Below, piece after piece: positions 35,001 through 42,869 of a stretch of 64,000 bases of DNA. A program made the position numbers and the translations under genes. Each line of letters starts with the position of its first letter. Position 1 is the first letter of the stretch. The DNA comes from Arthrobacter sp. KBS0703 (GTDB lineage Bacteria > Actinomycetota > Actinomycetes > Actinomycetales > Micrococcaceae): the NCBI RefSeq assembly GCF_002008315.2, contig NZ_MVDG02000001.1, positions 620,001 through 684,000 on the forward strand. The letters run 5' to 3'. Under the pieces are notes generated by a model, which was not told where the DNA came from, ran no database searches, and saw nothing but the letters and a program-made list of their open reading frames with translations.

Positions 35001-35496
35001 AGTCGCCCTCAGGCTCAAAGATGAACGGCATCGATTTGTGCCAGTAGCGACAGTACTCGGTGAGAAGTAGCGCATAGGCTTCCCCTTCGGCATCGGTGCT
35101 GCGGCGTGTACCGTCAAGCAGCCTGATGATCACTTCTGCCGTGTTCTTGTTCCTCACAACGTCGGTATTGAGATTGCCGCGCTTGGCATCCGCGAGGATC
35201 TCTGGCTGGCCATGCGCCTGGCCTTGAGCGGGCGAAACGACACCAGCGTCGGTGTAGTTGCAGGCGTCCAAGAAGCGCAGCGCGATGATGCGGTTGAACC
35301 AGGTGTAGGCAACCTTGTCGATCACGTGGCCGCGGCCATGTGCAGCAATCTCGGCTTCGAGCTTTTTCACCACGTCGCCGCGCTCAGTGCGGGCAACGGA
35401 TCCTGTAGCAAGCACGGCGGTGGCCTGCGCGTCGACGGCTGCCAGGAGATCGCGGCGTGCCTGCGTGGCGAAGCGCTCCAGAGGTTTCGTGTCCAT
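32038..35496 (-). CDS. pglX: BREX adenine-specific DNA methyltransferase PglX
   Basis: 1152 residues from the ATG at 35496. The frame runs up to 35889 but the extra part is Arg/Ser-rich, overlaps brxC and is not coding. The SAM-binding motif LKVLDPACGSGHMLTYAFDL is at about residue 293 and the catalytic VVVANPPYMGSGNMGSKLAE at about 464. These mark an N6-adenine methyltransferase that tags host DNA so BREX ignores it. The C-terminal half carries target recognition. By eye, about 32590-34200 is clearly richer in A/T than the ends of the gene and its neighbours, suggesting replacement of the recognition region. It lies 13 bp after brxC and overlaps pglZ by 4 bp. Confidence 0.95.
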   Translation of the reverse strand: MDTKPLERFATQARRDLLAAVDAQATAVLATGSVARTERGDVVKKLEAEIAAHGRGHVIDKVAYTWFNRIIALRFLDACNYTDAGVVSPAQGQAHGQPEILADAKRGNLNTDVVRNKNTAEVIIRLLDGTRRSTDAEGEAYALLLTEYCRYWHKSMPFIFEPEGDYTELLVPTGLLADGATLSQAREVLTEEVCEDVEVIGWLYQFYISERKAEVFAGFQKNKKAGADEIPAATQLFTPHWIVRYLVENSLGRLWMLNRPTSRLVDRMDYYVAPVDEETDYRKVSSPEELKVLDPACGSGHMLTYAFDLLYAIYEEEGYAPSGIPSLILAHNLYGTEIDPRAGALAAFALTMKARARQRTFFSKQIEPNICVLDPVRFTPVETEILVTRGGDKQAEIAFWQAFENADTIGSLIRPNQALIQPLTEHLESLDEAENLFGDYALERARTVIRQSEYLSTRYDVVVANPPYMGSGNMGSKLAEFAKREFPESRSDLYAMFIERNSELVVDGGDFAMITMHSWMFLSSFEKLRSRLLHSSSIRSMAHLGTNGFDSISGEVVATTAFIVERNAKRTSNGVFLRLVSGRNESAKCTLLRDVLRDVRHPLRFHVPGSQFASISGQPISYWATPELISSFTLFEPVSSAGKTRRGLQPGDATRFVRRWSEVSFSDIASNSGDDVDDKKWFLFNSGGPFRKWYGNLTDVVLWENEGKEIKATGKAIIPSEELYFQPGVTWPKVSGGTASFRFVPSHVIPGDAGPMFYSDDYLHNFMGMANSPVGREALATLSPTLNFEVGSVARLPLFTSRNKEYESAVERLISLAKRDWDSYEESTDFATNPVVGISRGTSLRAVFALWAEACASAAEEVLTLERSIYSKLASTYGFGTDLSEVNLTTISLTGNPHFRFGSRPDIETINSEVSRSAAKDLVSYAVGCMFGRYSLDMPGLVLADQGDTLVKYLAEVPSPSFVPDADNVLPVLSDAWFEDDVVERFREFLKVSFGEEHFDENLRFIEEALGKDVRKYFVQDFYKDHVQRYKKRPIYWMFSSPKGSFNALIYMHRYNPSTVSTVLNEYLREYRAKLEVALTNAEQAAAAGSPKDQKEADRLRKVIAELRDYEHDVLYPLATQQLTIDLNDGVKANYPKFYPALKKIVGLEAAE

Positions 35497-35509
35497 TACC
35501 GTTGCCGTC

Positions 35510-38500
35510 CTAGAGCGTGATGCGCTTGTTGTCATGAATGGTGGCGAGCAGAGTCGTGCGGAGCTGGTCCAGGTAGCCGTCGATGTCGGCCTCTGTTTCG
35601 AGCACCTGACCAGCGCCGGGCAGCACCAGTTTCTTGATCGAAACGCTCTGCTTGGCCGGGGCACGCAGCGGTGCCGGCTCGGAACTCGCGTCGCTTCCGG
35701 GGATTGGCCGATCCGACACCAGAGAAACTCGTGCCGCGTCCAGCTCATCGAGAATCTGCGGGTAGATAGAGTCTGCGAACTGCGAGGCGAGATTCTTGAT
35801 CGCGGGGATCTGTGTCTCGTGCTGGACTCGGTAGAGCACGCCCTGGGCCCTGCGTGTGACCGCCTGCTGTGCGGCCTCGGTCGCATCACTGTATGCCTGG
35901 CTGGCGGGCACCTGATCCCAGCGGGCCTTGATGTCCGCCGTGGCGGCCGCGCGGTGCGCCTCGATCACGTCCCTGAGCTGGTCCTGCAAGGCCTTGACTG
36001 CAGCCCCTAGTTGGGTTGTCTTGTTGCCCCGGAAGATCTGTGGGTCGTCAAGGGCGAATGCAATCGCGTCGGTGGCTTCGGCGGGAAGGTAGGTGATGTT
36101 GGACTGATTTGCTTGCATGAATGCCGCGGCGGTGTCGTAGATGCCGCGCTGGGCGCCGTGCAGGAACGCCTTGATCGGGTCGATCACATTGTCTTTCGCG
36201 TCGAGTAGATCGTCGGCGTCGGCAAAGTCGGTGACGAACCACTCGGCCTTGTTGCCGGACAGTTCGTCGAGTATCCGGATCGGCTCGTCGAGCTGGTCAA
36301 TGAATGGGTAGCGGGACCCGGTGCGCAGCGCTTTCAATTCAGCAAGTTTCGCGTCCAGATGCTCCTTGCCGACGCGGGCAAGCTCCAGCGGATCCTTGGT
36401 GATCGCCCCGTCGTCGGTGAACTCGATGACGAACTTCCGGAATGCACCCACCACCTTCGAATCAAACACCCGCTGGAGGCCGATGACCATGTTCGGGTAG
36501 CTCTGGGTGTTGCGCAGCGCCGGGGCTATCTCGGTGCGCGCGAGCACCTTGCCGTTGAGCTGGATCTCGACCTTTGATCCACCGGCGAGGTAGCCCACCA
36601 CGGCCGCGATCGACCACTGGTCCCAGCCGTACGGTTTGGTCGTGTACTTCTCGAGAAGGTGCTTCATCGTCACCTGCACGTGGCGCTTACCGCTCATCTC
36701 CAGGTGCGCGAGGACATCATCACCGGGTACTGCCAGGATGCTTGCGGTCTCCCCGAACAGGCCACCCTCAGGCGGGTTCACGAACGTGGACAGCTGCTGC
36801 TCAGTGAAGCTCATGCCACCCAGCAGAGTGAGATTCGTGTAGGTCGCCGCGATGACCTTCTGGAAGCCGTCGTTTATCCGAGTCACCGCGTCAGCCGAGG
36901 TGACATCAAGGATGCCCGCGTTGTGAATCAGGGTCGAACGGCCCACGGCGGTGCGCAGTCGTTCGACGATCTCCTTCTCCCGCTCGGCGTTCTGGGTGCC
37001 TTTGGTTTGCAGGATCGTCTGCTCGATCGCGGTACGGCTGGCTCCTTGGGCGCGCTTGACGTACTTCTCGGTCTTCAGCAGGAGCCGCAGGTCGGCGAGG
37101 ATCCTGTCAGTCTCGGGAGCAAGCACAACGCACAGTTCATCGAGGCCGGCGCTGTGGGCCTTGATCTGCTCCAGGCTGAACTCGGTCTCGGGGCTGATGA
37201 AGTGCAGGGCGAGTTCGTGCTGCTTGCTCATCGCCTGCCCGTCGAGTTTGAACCCGACCGGGAAGTTCTGGCCGTTCTTGCTGTAGAGGACCTTGGTCGT
37301 CTTGATGATCGAGCCGGTGAGCAGGTCGGAGAGCTTCTTGGAGACCTCGGAGCTGTCGATGTCGACGTTCTTGATCTCCTGCTCGATCTTCTGCTCTTCG
37401 TTGGTGAGGTAGTCGTAGGCATCGCCGCTGCGCTGGATGTAGGTCTGCGCTTCCAGAGCGGCCAGGGCCTCAATGACGTCCTTTCCGAGCTGCGTGAGGT
37501 CGGTGCCGAAATGGTCGTAGACCAGCACGGAGAGGTTGCGCGGCGTCGCCTTGAACGTATCCACGTATTTGACGAGGAAGAGGGCTTTGAGGAGGCGAAT
37601 CGCGAGCGGCGGCAGCGAGGGGCTGCGTTCCGCGTCGTTTATTGCGCGCTGGTTGGCGGACTTCAGCGAGGCACGAATGCCTTCAAACATCTGGTCGAAT
37701 GAGGCGAGCTGGCCGAGAGGTTTGTCGGCCAGCGTTCGGGCGACTTCCTGGACGACACCGAGCATGGAGCGCTCACCGACCGAGCTGTTGCGACCCTCGA
37801 AGATGTTGTGGTCGCTAATGCCCTCGATCGCGGACTGAAACAGCGGAAACTGATAGCTCACGAACGGATAGGTGCCGACGAAGTGGGTCTCGTCACGGTA
37901 GTTCGGGTAGTGGCGGCCCTCGACGAAGTCGAAGAGGGTCTTGAAGTTCGCGTGCTGACTCGCGTAGATCGCCGCCAGATCAGCTTTCGCAGTATCCGTC
38001 TTGTCGAGCAGACGCTTACGGATGACCTCTTCAACGTCCTGGCTGGTGAGCTTGAGCCGGTTCGTGAAACGGGCCTGAATCTTGGAAAAATCGTTGGCCT
38101 GCGACTTCGTGCGGTCACCGCCGACCTTCTCCATGTCTTCCTGCGAGGTGACGAAGATCCATGCCCTCCCCTTGCACTTGGTCGCCAGGGATTCGGCGAT
38201 GGTCTGGAGATTCAGCATCAGCTGGGTGTTCGTGCCGATGAATTGGCCGACCTCGTCGACGAAAAAGTTCAGGCGGAACCCGTCGGGCTGCTGGTCCAAC
38301 CAGGCTGCGACCTCGTCGGCGAAGTCCTCGATCGAAACCGAATAGCTGGTGCTGTATTGGCGGATGATGCCGGGACTCTCGGTGCCGTTGACCTCGGCGA
38401 AGGCCTGATCGATGTGCCCGGCTTCGAGCGCAGCCTGCTCGCGTCCCTGGGTCCACGGAATACCGGCGATCCGTTCGAATGCGGACTTGAAATCGTTGTA

Positions 38501-39040
38501 CTGCCCGCGGCTGTCGAGGTCGCGTTCGAAGCGGGCAATATGGCCCTGGTTGCCGTAGTACCCGCGGGACTCGTCGAATATCTTCACGAACACCTTGAGG
38601 AGGGCGTCATTCTGATCCTTCGAGATCAGCGTGGCCTTCTGGTCGATGTTGAACAGCAGGCTCTTCGCGGCGATGCGGTCAGCCTTTTCGATCAGCGCGG
38701 GCAGGAACTCGTCGTCTGCCTTGGCACGGAAGTGCTCGGAGACCTTGGCGCGCGGGTAGTCGTGGCCATCGATGTCGCCGAGGAGGTGCGCGAGCATCTT
38801 CAGCAAGTGTGACTTACCGGAGCCGAAGAAGCCCGAGATCCACACGCCGTTGACCCAGACGCCGTTGGCGTTCGTGTAGTTCGTGTAGGCCTCCAGCACG
38901 TGTTCGAGCCCCTTGGCGGCCTCGTTCGTAAGCACGTACTCCTCGACCTCAGTGGCGAGGTGTGAGGTGTCATCAGCCTTGATGACTCCCTCGATGGGCC
39001 GGCTGATCGGCTTGGCGAAGATTTCGTTGATCGTGGTCAT
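35510..39040 (-). CDS. brxC: BREX ATPase BrxC
   Basis: 1176 residues, as expected for BrxC/PglY-type P-loop ATPases. It starts TTINEIFAKPISRPIEGVIK and has Walker A WISGFFGSGKSHLLKMLAHL at about residue 70. Further conserved blocks include FFVDEVGQFIGTNTQLMLNL (Walker B-like) and AWIFVTSQEDMEKVGGD. The family is essential for both methylation and phage exclusion. It starts 3 bp after brxB and is uninterrupted. I see no unusual insertions. Confidence 0.95.
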   Translation of the reverse strand: MTTINEIFAKPISRPIEGVIKADDTSHLATEVEEYVLTNEAAKGLEHVLEAYTNYTNANGVWVNGVWISGFFGSGKSHLLKMLAHLLGDIDGHDYPRAKVSEHFRAKADDEFLPALIEKADRIAAKSLLFNIDQKATLISKDQNDALLKVFVKIFDESRGYYGNQGHIARFERDLDSRGQYNDFKSAFERIAGIPWTQGREQAALEAGHIDQAFAEVNGTESPGIIRQYSTSYSVSIEDFADEVAAWLDQQPDGFRLNFFVDEVGQFIGTNTQLMLNLQTIAESLATKCKGRAWIFVTSQEDMEKVGGDRTKSQANDFSKIQARFTNRLKLTSQDVEEVIRKRLLDKTDTAKADLAAIYASQHANFKTLFDFVEGRHYPNYRDETHFVGTYPFVSYQFPLFQSAIEGISDHNIFEGRNSSVGERSMLGVVQEVARTLADKPLGQLASFDQMFEGIRASLKSANQRAINDAERSPSLPPLAIRLLKALFLVKYVDTFKATPRNLSVLVYDHFGTDLTQLGKDVIEALAALEAQTYIQRSGDAYDYLTNEEQKIEQEIKNVDIDSSEVSKKLSDLLTGSIIKTTKVLYSKNGQNFPVGFKLDGQAMSKQHELALHFISPETEFSLEQIKAHSAGLDELCVVLAPETDRILADLRLLLKTEKYVKRAQGASRTAIEQTILQTKGTQNAEREKEIVERLRTAVGRSTLIHNAGILDVTSADAVTRINDGFQKVIAATYTNLTLLGGMSFTEQQLSTFVNPPEGGLFGETASILAVPGDDVLAHLEMSGKRHVQVTMKHLLEKYTTKPYGWDQWSIAAVVGYLAGGSKVEIQLNGKVLARTEIAPALRNTQSYPNMVIGLQRVFDSKVVGAFRKFVIEFTDDGAITKDPLELARVGKEHLDAKLAELKALRTGSRYPFIDQLDEPIRILDELSGNKAEWFVTDFADADDLLDAKDNVIDPIKAFLHGAQRGIYDTAAAFMQANQSNITYLPAEATDAIAFALDDPQIFRGNKTTQLGAAVKALQDQLRDVIEAHRAAATADIKARWDQVPASQAYSDATEAAQQAVTRRAQGVLYRVQHETQIPAIKNLASQFADSIYPQILDELDAARVSLVSDRPIPGSDASSEPAPLRAPAKQSVSIKKLVLPGAGQVLETEADIDGYLDQLRTTLLATIHDNKRITL

Positions 39041-39043
39041 CGC

Positions 39044-39652
39044 TTATGCTTCCTGTTCCAGAATGTCCTTGGCGCGGTAGTAGCTGTCGCGTGCGCTCAG
39101 GTTCAGCGCCCGCAGCTGGTGACCACTGGCCTTGGTGAATTCGTACGTCCCCGGGAACCATGCCAGCATCGGACGGCCCGTCACGACGCTCTGCAGGTTC
39201 TCCAACACCGTGTGGGTGCGAATGAAGGGGAACACCTCGCCGATGCCTGCGAGGAAGACCATGTCGCTCGGCTCTAGTTCGAGACGGTCGCGGATCGCGG
39301 GCGCGAGGTGATCGTGCGGGTCCAGCATTCCCTGCAGCGTCTCGCGGAAGTCGGCCTTGTTCATGTCCGGTTCCAGCGCCAAGAGGCGATTCCACACGCC
39401 ACGCTCTCTGAGGAGCTGCACGGCAAGGTCGTAGAGGTTGATCTCCAGGACGTTCAATCCGTCGTCACTGCGGAGTTTCGTGATGACGCGGTCGCGGAGC
39501 CCGTCGACTTCGCGTGCCCACGCGGGCGGGTAGTGATAGATGAAGAATGGCACCTCCTTGGAGAGGCCCTCCATCTTCAAGAACCGCGTACTGCGCAGCA
39601 CTTCGTAGACGTGCTTTTCATCGCTTGTGAGGCTTCGCTTGGTCATGCTCAT
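39044..39652 (-). CDS. brxB: BREX protein BrxB (DUF1788)
   Basis: 202 residues. VPFFIYHYPPAWAREVDGLR, VLEINLYDLAVQLL, PSDMVFLAGIGEVFPFIRTH and a central PMLAWFPGTYEF match DUF1788, the BrxB family present in type I BREX. Biochemical role not settled. It overlaps the end of brxA by 4 bp (ATGA) and precedes brxC by 3 bp, so the operon is tightly coupled. Confidence 0.92.
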   Translation of the reverse strand: MSMTKRSLTSDEKHVYEVLRSTRFLKMEGLSKEVPFFIYHYPPAWAREVDGLRDRVITKLRSDDGLNVLEINLYDLAVQLLRERGVWNRLLALEPDMNKADFRETLQGMLDPHDHLAPAIRDRLELEPSDMVFLAGIGEVFPFIRTHTVLENLQSVVTGRPMLAWFPGTYEFTKASGHQLRALNLSARDSYYRAKDILEQEA

Positions 39653-40272
39653 CGCGTCGCCTCCATGGGCAGGGTGGTGGGGAAGAATCGGATGTCGCTC
39701 GGGCCGCGTGCAGCAAGGGCTTCGTGGACTCGCGCTGAGAGCACCCCCGGAACGATGGCGCCTTCTTCGCTGCGGAGGCCCGCTTCATGCAGCATCCGGA
39801 AGATGCTCTGTCGGAGTTTGGCGCGCGTCGAGGGCTTCAACTCGTCAAGCTCGGCGTGCCACAAGCTTTTGCCCGTCATGAACCGCTCAAAATCTTCGGT
39901 GCTGAGCGTCGGGGTCATCAGGAGGAACCGTTCGCGAACGACCTCTTCCGCGAAGTCACCAATCAGCTTGTAACGACGGCATGCAGCGGCCCACATCAAG
40001 TGACAGCGCTCGGTGAGACTCGACTTTGTGAGGAGTTCAAGTTCCGAATCATCGAAGACGCCCAGCCGCTGGATCGTTTCCCGCGTCAGGCGAACACTCG
40101 ACGAAATCGTACGCGCCTGCAGCAGGTTCTGTTCAGTGACTGCCTGACGTACCGCTACCCAGTCGCGCGAGCGTAGATACTCGGCGACGATCACGTCTGC
40201 CTCGCGCACCAGGAGCCCACCGCTGGTGAACGACAGTGCATAGCGATCGTGTGAGTGGATGCTTGTGGTCAC
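39649..40272 (-). CDS. brxA: BREX protein BrxA (DUF1819)
   Basis: 207 residues from a GTG at 40272 with a near-perfect AAAGGAGGT four bases upstream. LSFTSGGLLVREADVIVAEY, then RLTRETIQRLGVFDDSELEL and CHLMWAAACRRYKLIGDFAE match DUF1819/BrxA, a helical DNA-binding protein of type I BREX. It is the first gene of the operon. The strong SD with a GTG start suggests efficient, controlled initiation. Confidence 0.92.
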   Translation of the reverse strand: MTTSIHSHDRYALSFTSGGLLVREADVIVAEYLRSRDWVAVRQAVTEQNLLQARTISSSVRLTRETIQRLGVFDDSELELLTKSSLTERCHLMWAAACRRYKLIGDFAEEVVRERFLLMTPTLSTEDFERFMTGKSLWHAELDELKPSTRAKLRQSIFRMLHEAGLRSEEGAIVPGVLSARVHEALAARGPSDIRFFPTTLPMEATR

Positions 40273-40359
40273 GGTGACCTCCTTTCGGGAATTGGGCAGT
40301 TGGTTAGGTGCATGTGCTGACCCGCATTTGTGTCGAGGCAGTTTGAAGGGGACAACTGA

Positions 40360-40554
40360 TCAGTGGGGACTGAGTCCCGAGGCATCGGCGCCACCGCCGC
40401 GGACCCAGTCGTCGATCTCGCTGGCTTGGAACTTCCAAAGGCGCCCGATCTTGTGCCCGGGCATGCCTTTGTCGGCGATCCAGGAATAGACAGTGTCCTT
40501 CGTGATGCCAAGATGAACAGCGATGTCGTCAGCAGAGAGCCAAGGCTCGGGCAT
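40360..40554 (-). CDS. Excisionase/MerR-type HTH protein upstream of BREX
   Basis: 64 residues. WLSADDIAVHLGITKDTVYS followed by GMPGHKIGRLWKFQASEIDD is a standard HTH_17 (AlpA/excisionase-type) domain covering almost the whole protein. It lies 87 bp upstream of brxA on the same strand, so it may regulate or lead the BREX operon; it could also be a second recombination directionality factor. It is not a WYL-type BrxR. Function inferred only from fold and place. Confidence 0.75.
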   Translation of the reverse strand: MPEPWLSADDIAVHLGITKDTVYSWIADKGMPGHKIGRLWKFQASEIDDWVRGGGADASGLSPH

Positions 40555-41109
40555 GTGGGTCCTCTCCGTGCTGTTGCGGCCTCATGGACCTGCGCCCCTG
40601 ATACTACCCGACAGTGCCTTTTTGACCGCGTTTGACAGGGTATGGCCCTTGGATGAGCCGGTTCGTGTTAGCCCTCATACGCAGAGCGGCCGTTATAGGT
40701 GAGCCCCGGAAGGTTTCAAGGTGGCAGAGGTTAGATACCGGCCCAGAACGTGCGGGCCCAAGCCAAAACCGGTCTCGACGACGAGACTGTCTGTCGCGTC
40801 GTCTGACGGGCACCAAAGCGTGCCATAAGGGTCCTCCGGCCTAAAGCGGGGGGTACCCGTGGCCCAGAGTGACCTCCGGCTCGCCATGCAGTGTCGGGGC
40901 CAACTGTCCGCCGCAGTGGTGCCGGTCGGCCGGCGGTTGATAACTGAGCTCATGGATGACTCCTTTCTCTACCGGCAATGTGTGCGGCACCGCGGCCAGG
41001 GCGAGTCAGTGAAGCCCGGTTCTGGTCCTGGCAGGGCCAGCGATATACGGTGAGCCCAGGGCAGACGCTCGACACCGGATGAGCGCGTTTTCAGTAAAGG
41101 GGACAGGCA
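40555..41109. other. Upstream region of the BREX cluster, no gene
   Basis: No frame here is convincingly coding. It separates the minus-strand BREX cluster from the plus-strand gene at 41110 and presumably holds both promoters. An 11-bp-arm inverted repeat is at 40777-40803. Confidence 0.4.
40777..40803. promoter_or_regulatory. Inverted repeat upstream of HTH/BREX genes
   Basis: GACGACGAGAC and GTCGCGTCGTC pair over 11 bp with one mismatch around a 5-nt loop, about 220 bp upstream of the HTH gene. Possible operator; it could also be an RNA hairpin. Confidence 0.35.
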
Positions 41110-41619
41110 ATGGCAGTGGGCAGTGAAAGTAGCGACAGGGACCCAGGCATACACAAAAGAGAGAGTCTGACCCTCAAAGTGCTTCCTCCGATCATCGATC
41201 CGTTGTTCAACGGCGCCGGGAAGCTCAAGTCAGCAACCGAGGCGGGGCTTGTCCTGGCAGCCAAGAAGCTTGCCACTGACGGGGGAGGTGCCCGTATCGC
41301 CAAGCATTGGGGCTGTGTAGCCGACGGTGCAGCAAGGGCATGGTGGGGTAATGGGCCTTTGAAGAACGGCGGACTCGGGATCGCCGGCGGTAACGCCAAG
41401 CTGGACAAGATGGGGACTGTCGTCGCCATCACCTTTGTCGCAACAGTGGTGGCTGCGCCCATAGCGGTGGATCTGATGCAGCTGCGGAGGACGAAGGCGG
41501 GCCCGGCAACGGCCGGATGCGAACGATGCCAGGGGAAGCCGGCAGAGAAGGCGGACGCGGATTTTCCGGCCGCGGATGTGTCTTGCAGCCACTGCAGTGA
41601 CGGCCAGAGCGAAAAATAA
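41110..41619 (+). CDS. Hypothetical protein with one membrane segment
   Basis: 169 residues. A charged N-terminus, a Gly-rich middle (NGPLKNGGLGIAGGNAK), one hydrophobic helix (GTVVAITFVATVVAAPIAVD, about residues 101-120) and a C-terminal tail with two CxxC pairs (CERCQGK and CSHCSDG) that may bind metal. No family is recognised. A strong intrinsic terminator follows. Confidence 0.55.
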   Translation: MAVGSESSDRDPGIHKRESLTLKVLPPIIDPLFNGAGKLKSATEAGLVLAAKKLATDGGGARIAKHWGCVADGAARAWWGNGPLKNGGLGIAGGNAKLDKMGTVVAITFVATVVAAPIAVDLMQLRRTKAGPATAGCERCQGKPAEKADADFPAADVSCSHCSDGQSEK

Positions 41620-41627
41620 GCCCACAA

Positions 41628-41659
41628 AAGAGGGGGTCGGACCTCCGACCCCCCTCTTT
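41628..41659. terminator. Bidirectional intrinsic terminator
   Basis: AAAGAGGGGGTCGG pairs with CCGACC...CCTCTTT around an ACCT loop. It has flanking A and T tracts between converging genes, so it can stop transcription both ways. Confidence 0.8.
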
Positions 41660-41681
41660 CCTTTGCGGTAATGGGCTTGTA

Positions 41682-42223
41682 TCAGGGGATGACGGGCAGG
41701 CCCAGGGCCAGTGCGAGGGTGGTGAGTCCGGCTTTGCTCATGCCGACCATGGTGGTGCCAACGCCGAAGATCGCGTACAAGCCGATGGGGACCAGCAGAG
41801 GCCATTCACGCCAGAACCCGGCGTTGCCGAGGACCGGGATGGCGAAGTAGCCGTTGGGCTTCCACATCCAGTTAATGACCGGGATGGCGGCCAGGACCTT
41901 CGGCGGCTTGATCGTAATGGGCCAAGCGAGGTTGCAGCCGCCGGTGGTCATCATGTCGCCCAGGATGTGGACGATGGCGCCGACACCCATGGCGATGGGG
42001 AACCAGCCTTGCTCCTCGGGGGCGAAGAAGGCAATGAAGGCCCCGATGCCAGTCCGACACCCCACGGGGCTTTGCGCATCGCGTCCGGGATGATTTTCAG
42101 GGCTTTGGCGGCGAAGGCGACCAGGAGTTCGGAGAGGATGCCCGCGCCGATGTTCACGGTGCCGAAGTGTTCGGTGGTGATGGTCCAGGGCCCGGCCAGC
42201 CAGGCCACGGCCACCTGTGGCAT
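41682..42223 (-). pseudogene. DUF457-like membrane metal-dependent hydrolase, frameshifted
   Basis: The N-terminal half (MPQVAVAWLAGPWTITTEHF through MRKAPWGVGL) and the C-terminal half (GIGAFIAFFAPEEQGWFPIA, VGAIVHILGDMMTTGGCNLA) lie in different frames. Adding one G at 42049-42050 joins them as WGVGLGIGAFIAF. The conserved HILGDMMTTGG motif and several hydrophobic helices match the DUF457/YdjM-type inner-membrane family. It is either a real frameshift or a sequence error. The usual HR..TH motif near the N-terminus is not evident, so the N-terminus may also be altered. Confidence 0.65.
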
Positions 42224-42303
42224 CGCTGATGACTGGATGGCCCAAGAGCGATTGCTCGGATAGGCTGCCCCCGGCAGCGGTCACCCAGCAAAAGGAGAAC
42301 TGA

Positions 42304-42621
42304 ATGGACATCGACGCTTACCGGGCGGAACTGGCGGCGGCCATGGAGGCCGGCTTCCGGGAGAACATCAACACCGGCGAAGGTTGCCACGGACTTGCCG
42401 ACGCCTACATGGCCACCTTCGGCGAAAGCACGCTGCGCGAGGACATCGGGGCCTGTAAGGAGTACAACCGGTGGGTTGAAATGTCCCTGAACACGGACAC
42501 CTACAGGTCTGCGGGAGAAGTGGCCGCCACCTTCAACTACATCCGGGTCAAAGCAGTGCGGGTCGCCATGAAAGTGGCGCTGAGGCGCGGTGAGACCGAA
42601 GCCCACTGGACCCTGCACTAG
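42304..42621 (+). CDS. Hypothetical protein
   Basis: 105 residues, soluble and mostly helical (DIDAYRAELAAAMEAGFREN, then TFNYIRVKAVRVAMKVALRR). AAAGGAGAAC precedes the ATG, a good ribosome-binding site. No family is recognised. Confidence 0.6.
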   Translation: MDIDAYRAELAAAMEAGFRENINTGEGCHGLADAYMATFGESTLREDIGACKEYNRWVEMSLNTDTYRSAGEVAATFNYIRVKAVRVAMKVALRRGETEAHWTLH

Positions 42622-42693
42622 CCCGGAAGCGCCGCTGCCGTAGACACAATGGGTACGACCGCCCTCATTGCGCCTCCCGTGCCCGACACTGGT

Positions 42694-42713
42694 GAGCGCT
42701 TGCGCAAGCGCTC
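42694..42713. repeat. 20-bp perfect palindrome
   Basis: GAGCGCTTGCGCAAGCGCTC, in the gap between the 42304-42621 gene and the integrase 3' end. It could be a terminator stem without T-tract or a protein-binding site. Confidence 0.5.
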
Positions 42714-42869
42714 CACCGGGCGCCCCTGGCCTGACCTGAGAATCTGCGACTCAGGCCTGCTATTGCGGGGGCAGGTACACGTCATGGTTGCACCACCCCT
42801 GAGGCCGCCCAGTTGGCATGACGGGCTGCATGGGGACGTGAAACAGCGACGAGGTTTCAGGACGTCGCT

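Noticed and set aside
35497..35889. 131-residue N-terminal extension of PglX
   Set aside because: It overlaps brxC on the same strand and is Arg/Ser-rich. A proper ATG at 35496 starts the conserved protein 13 bp after brxC.
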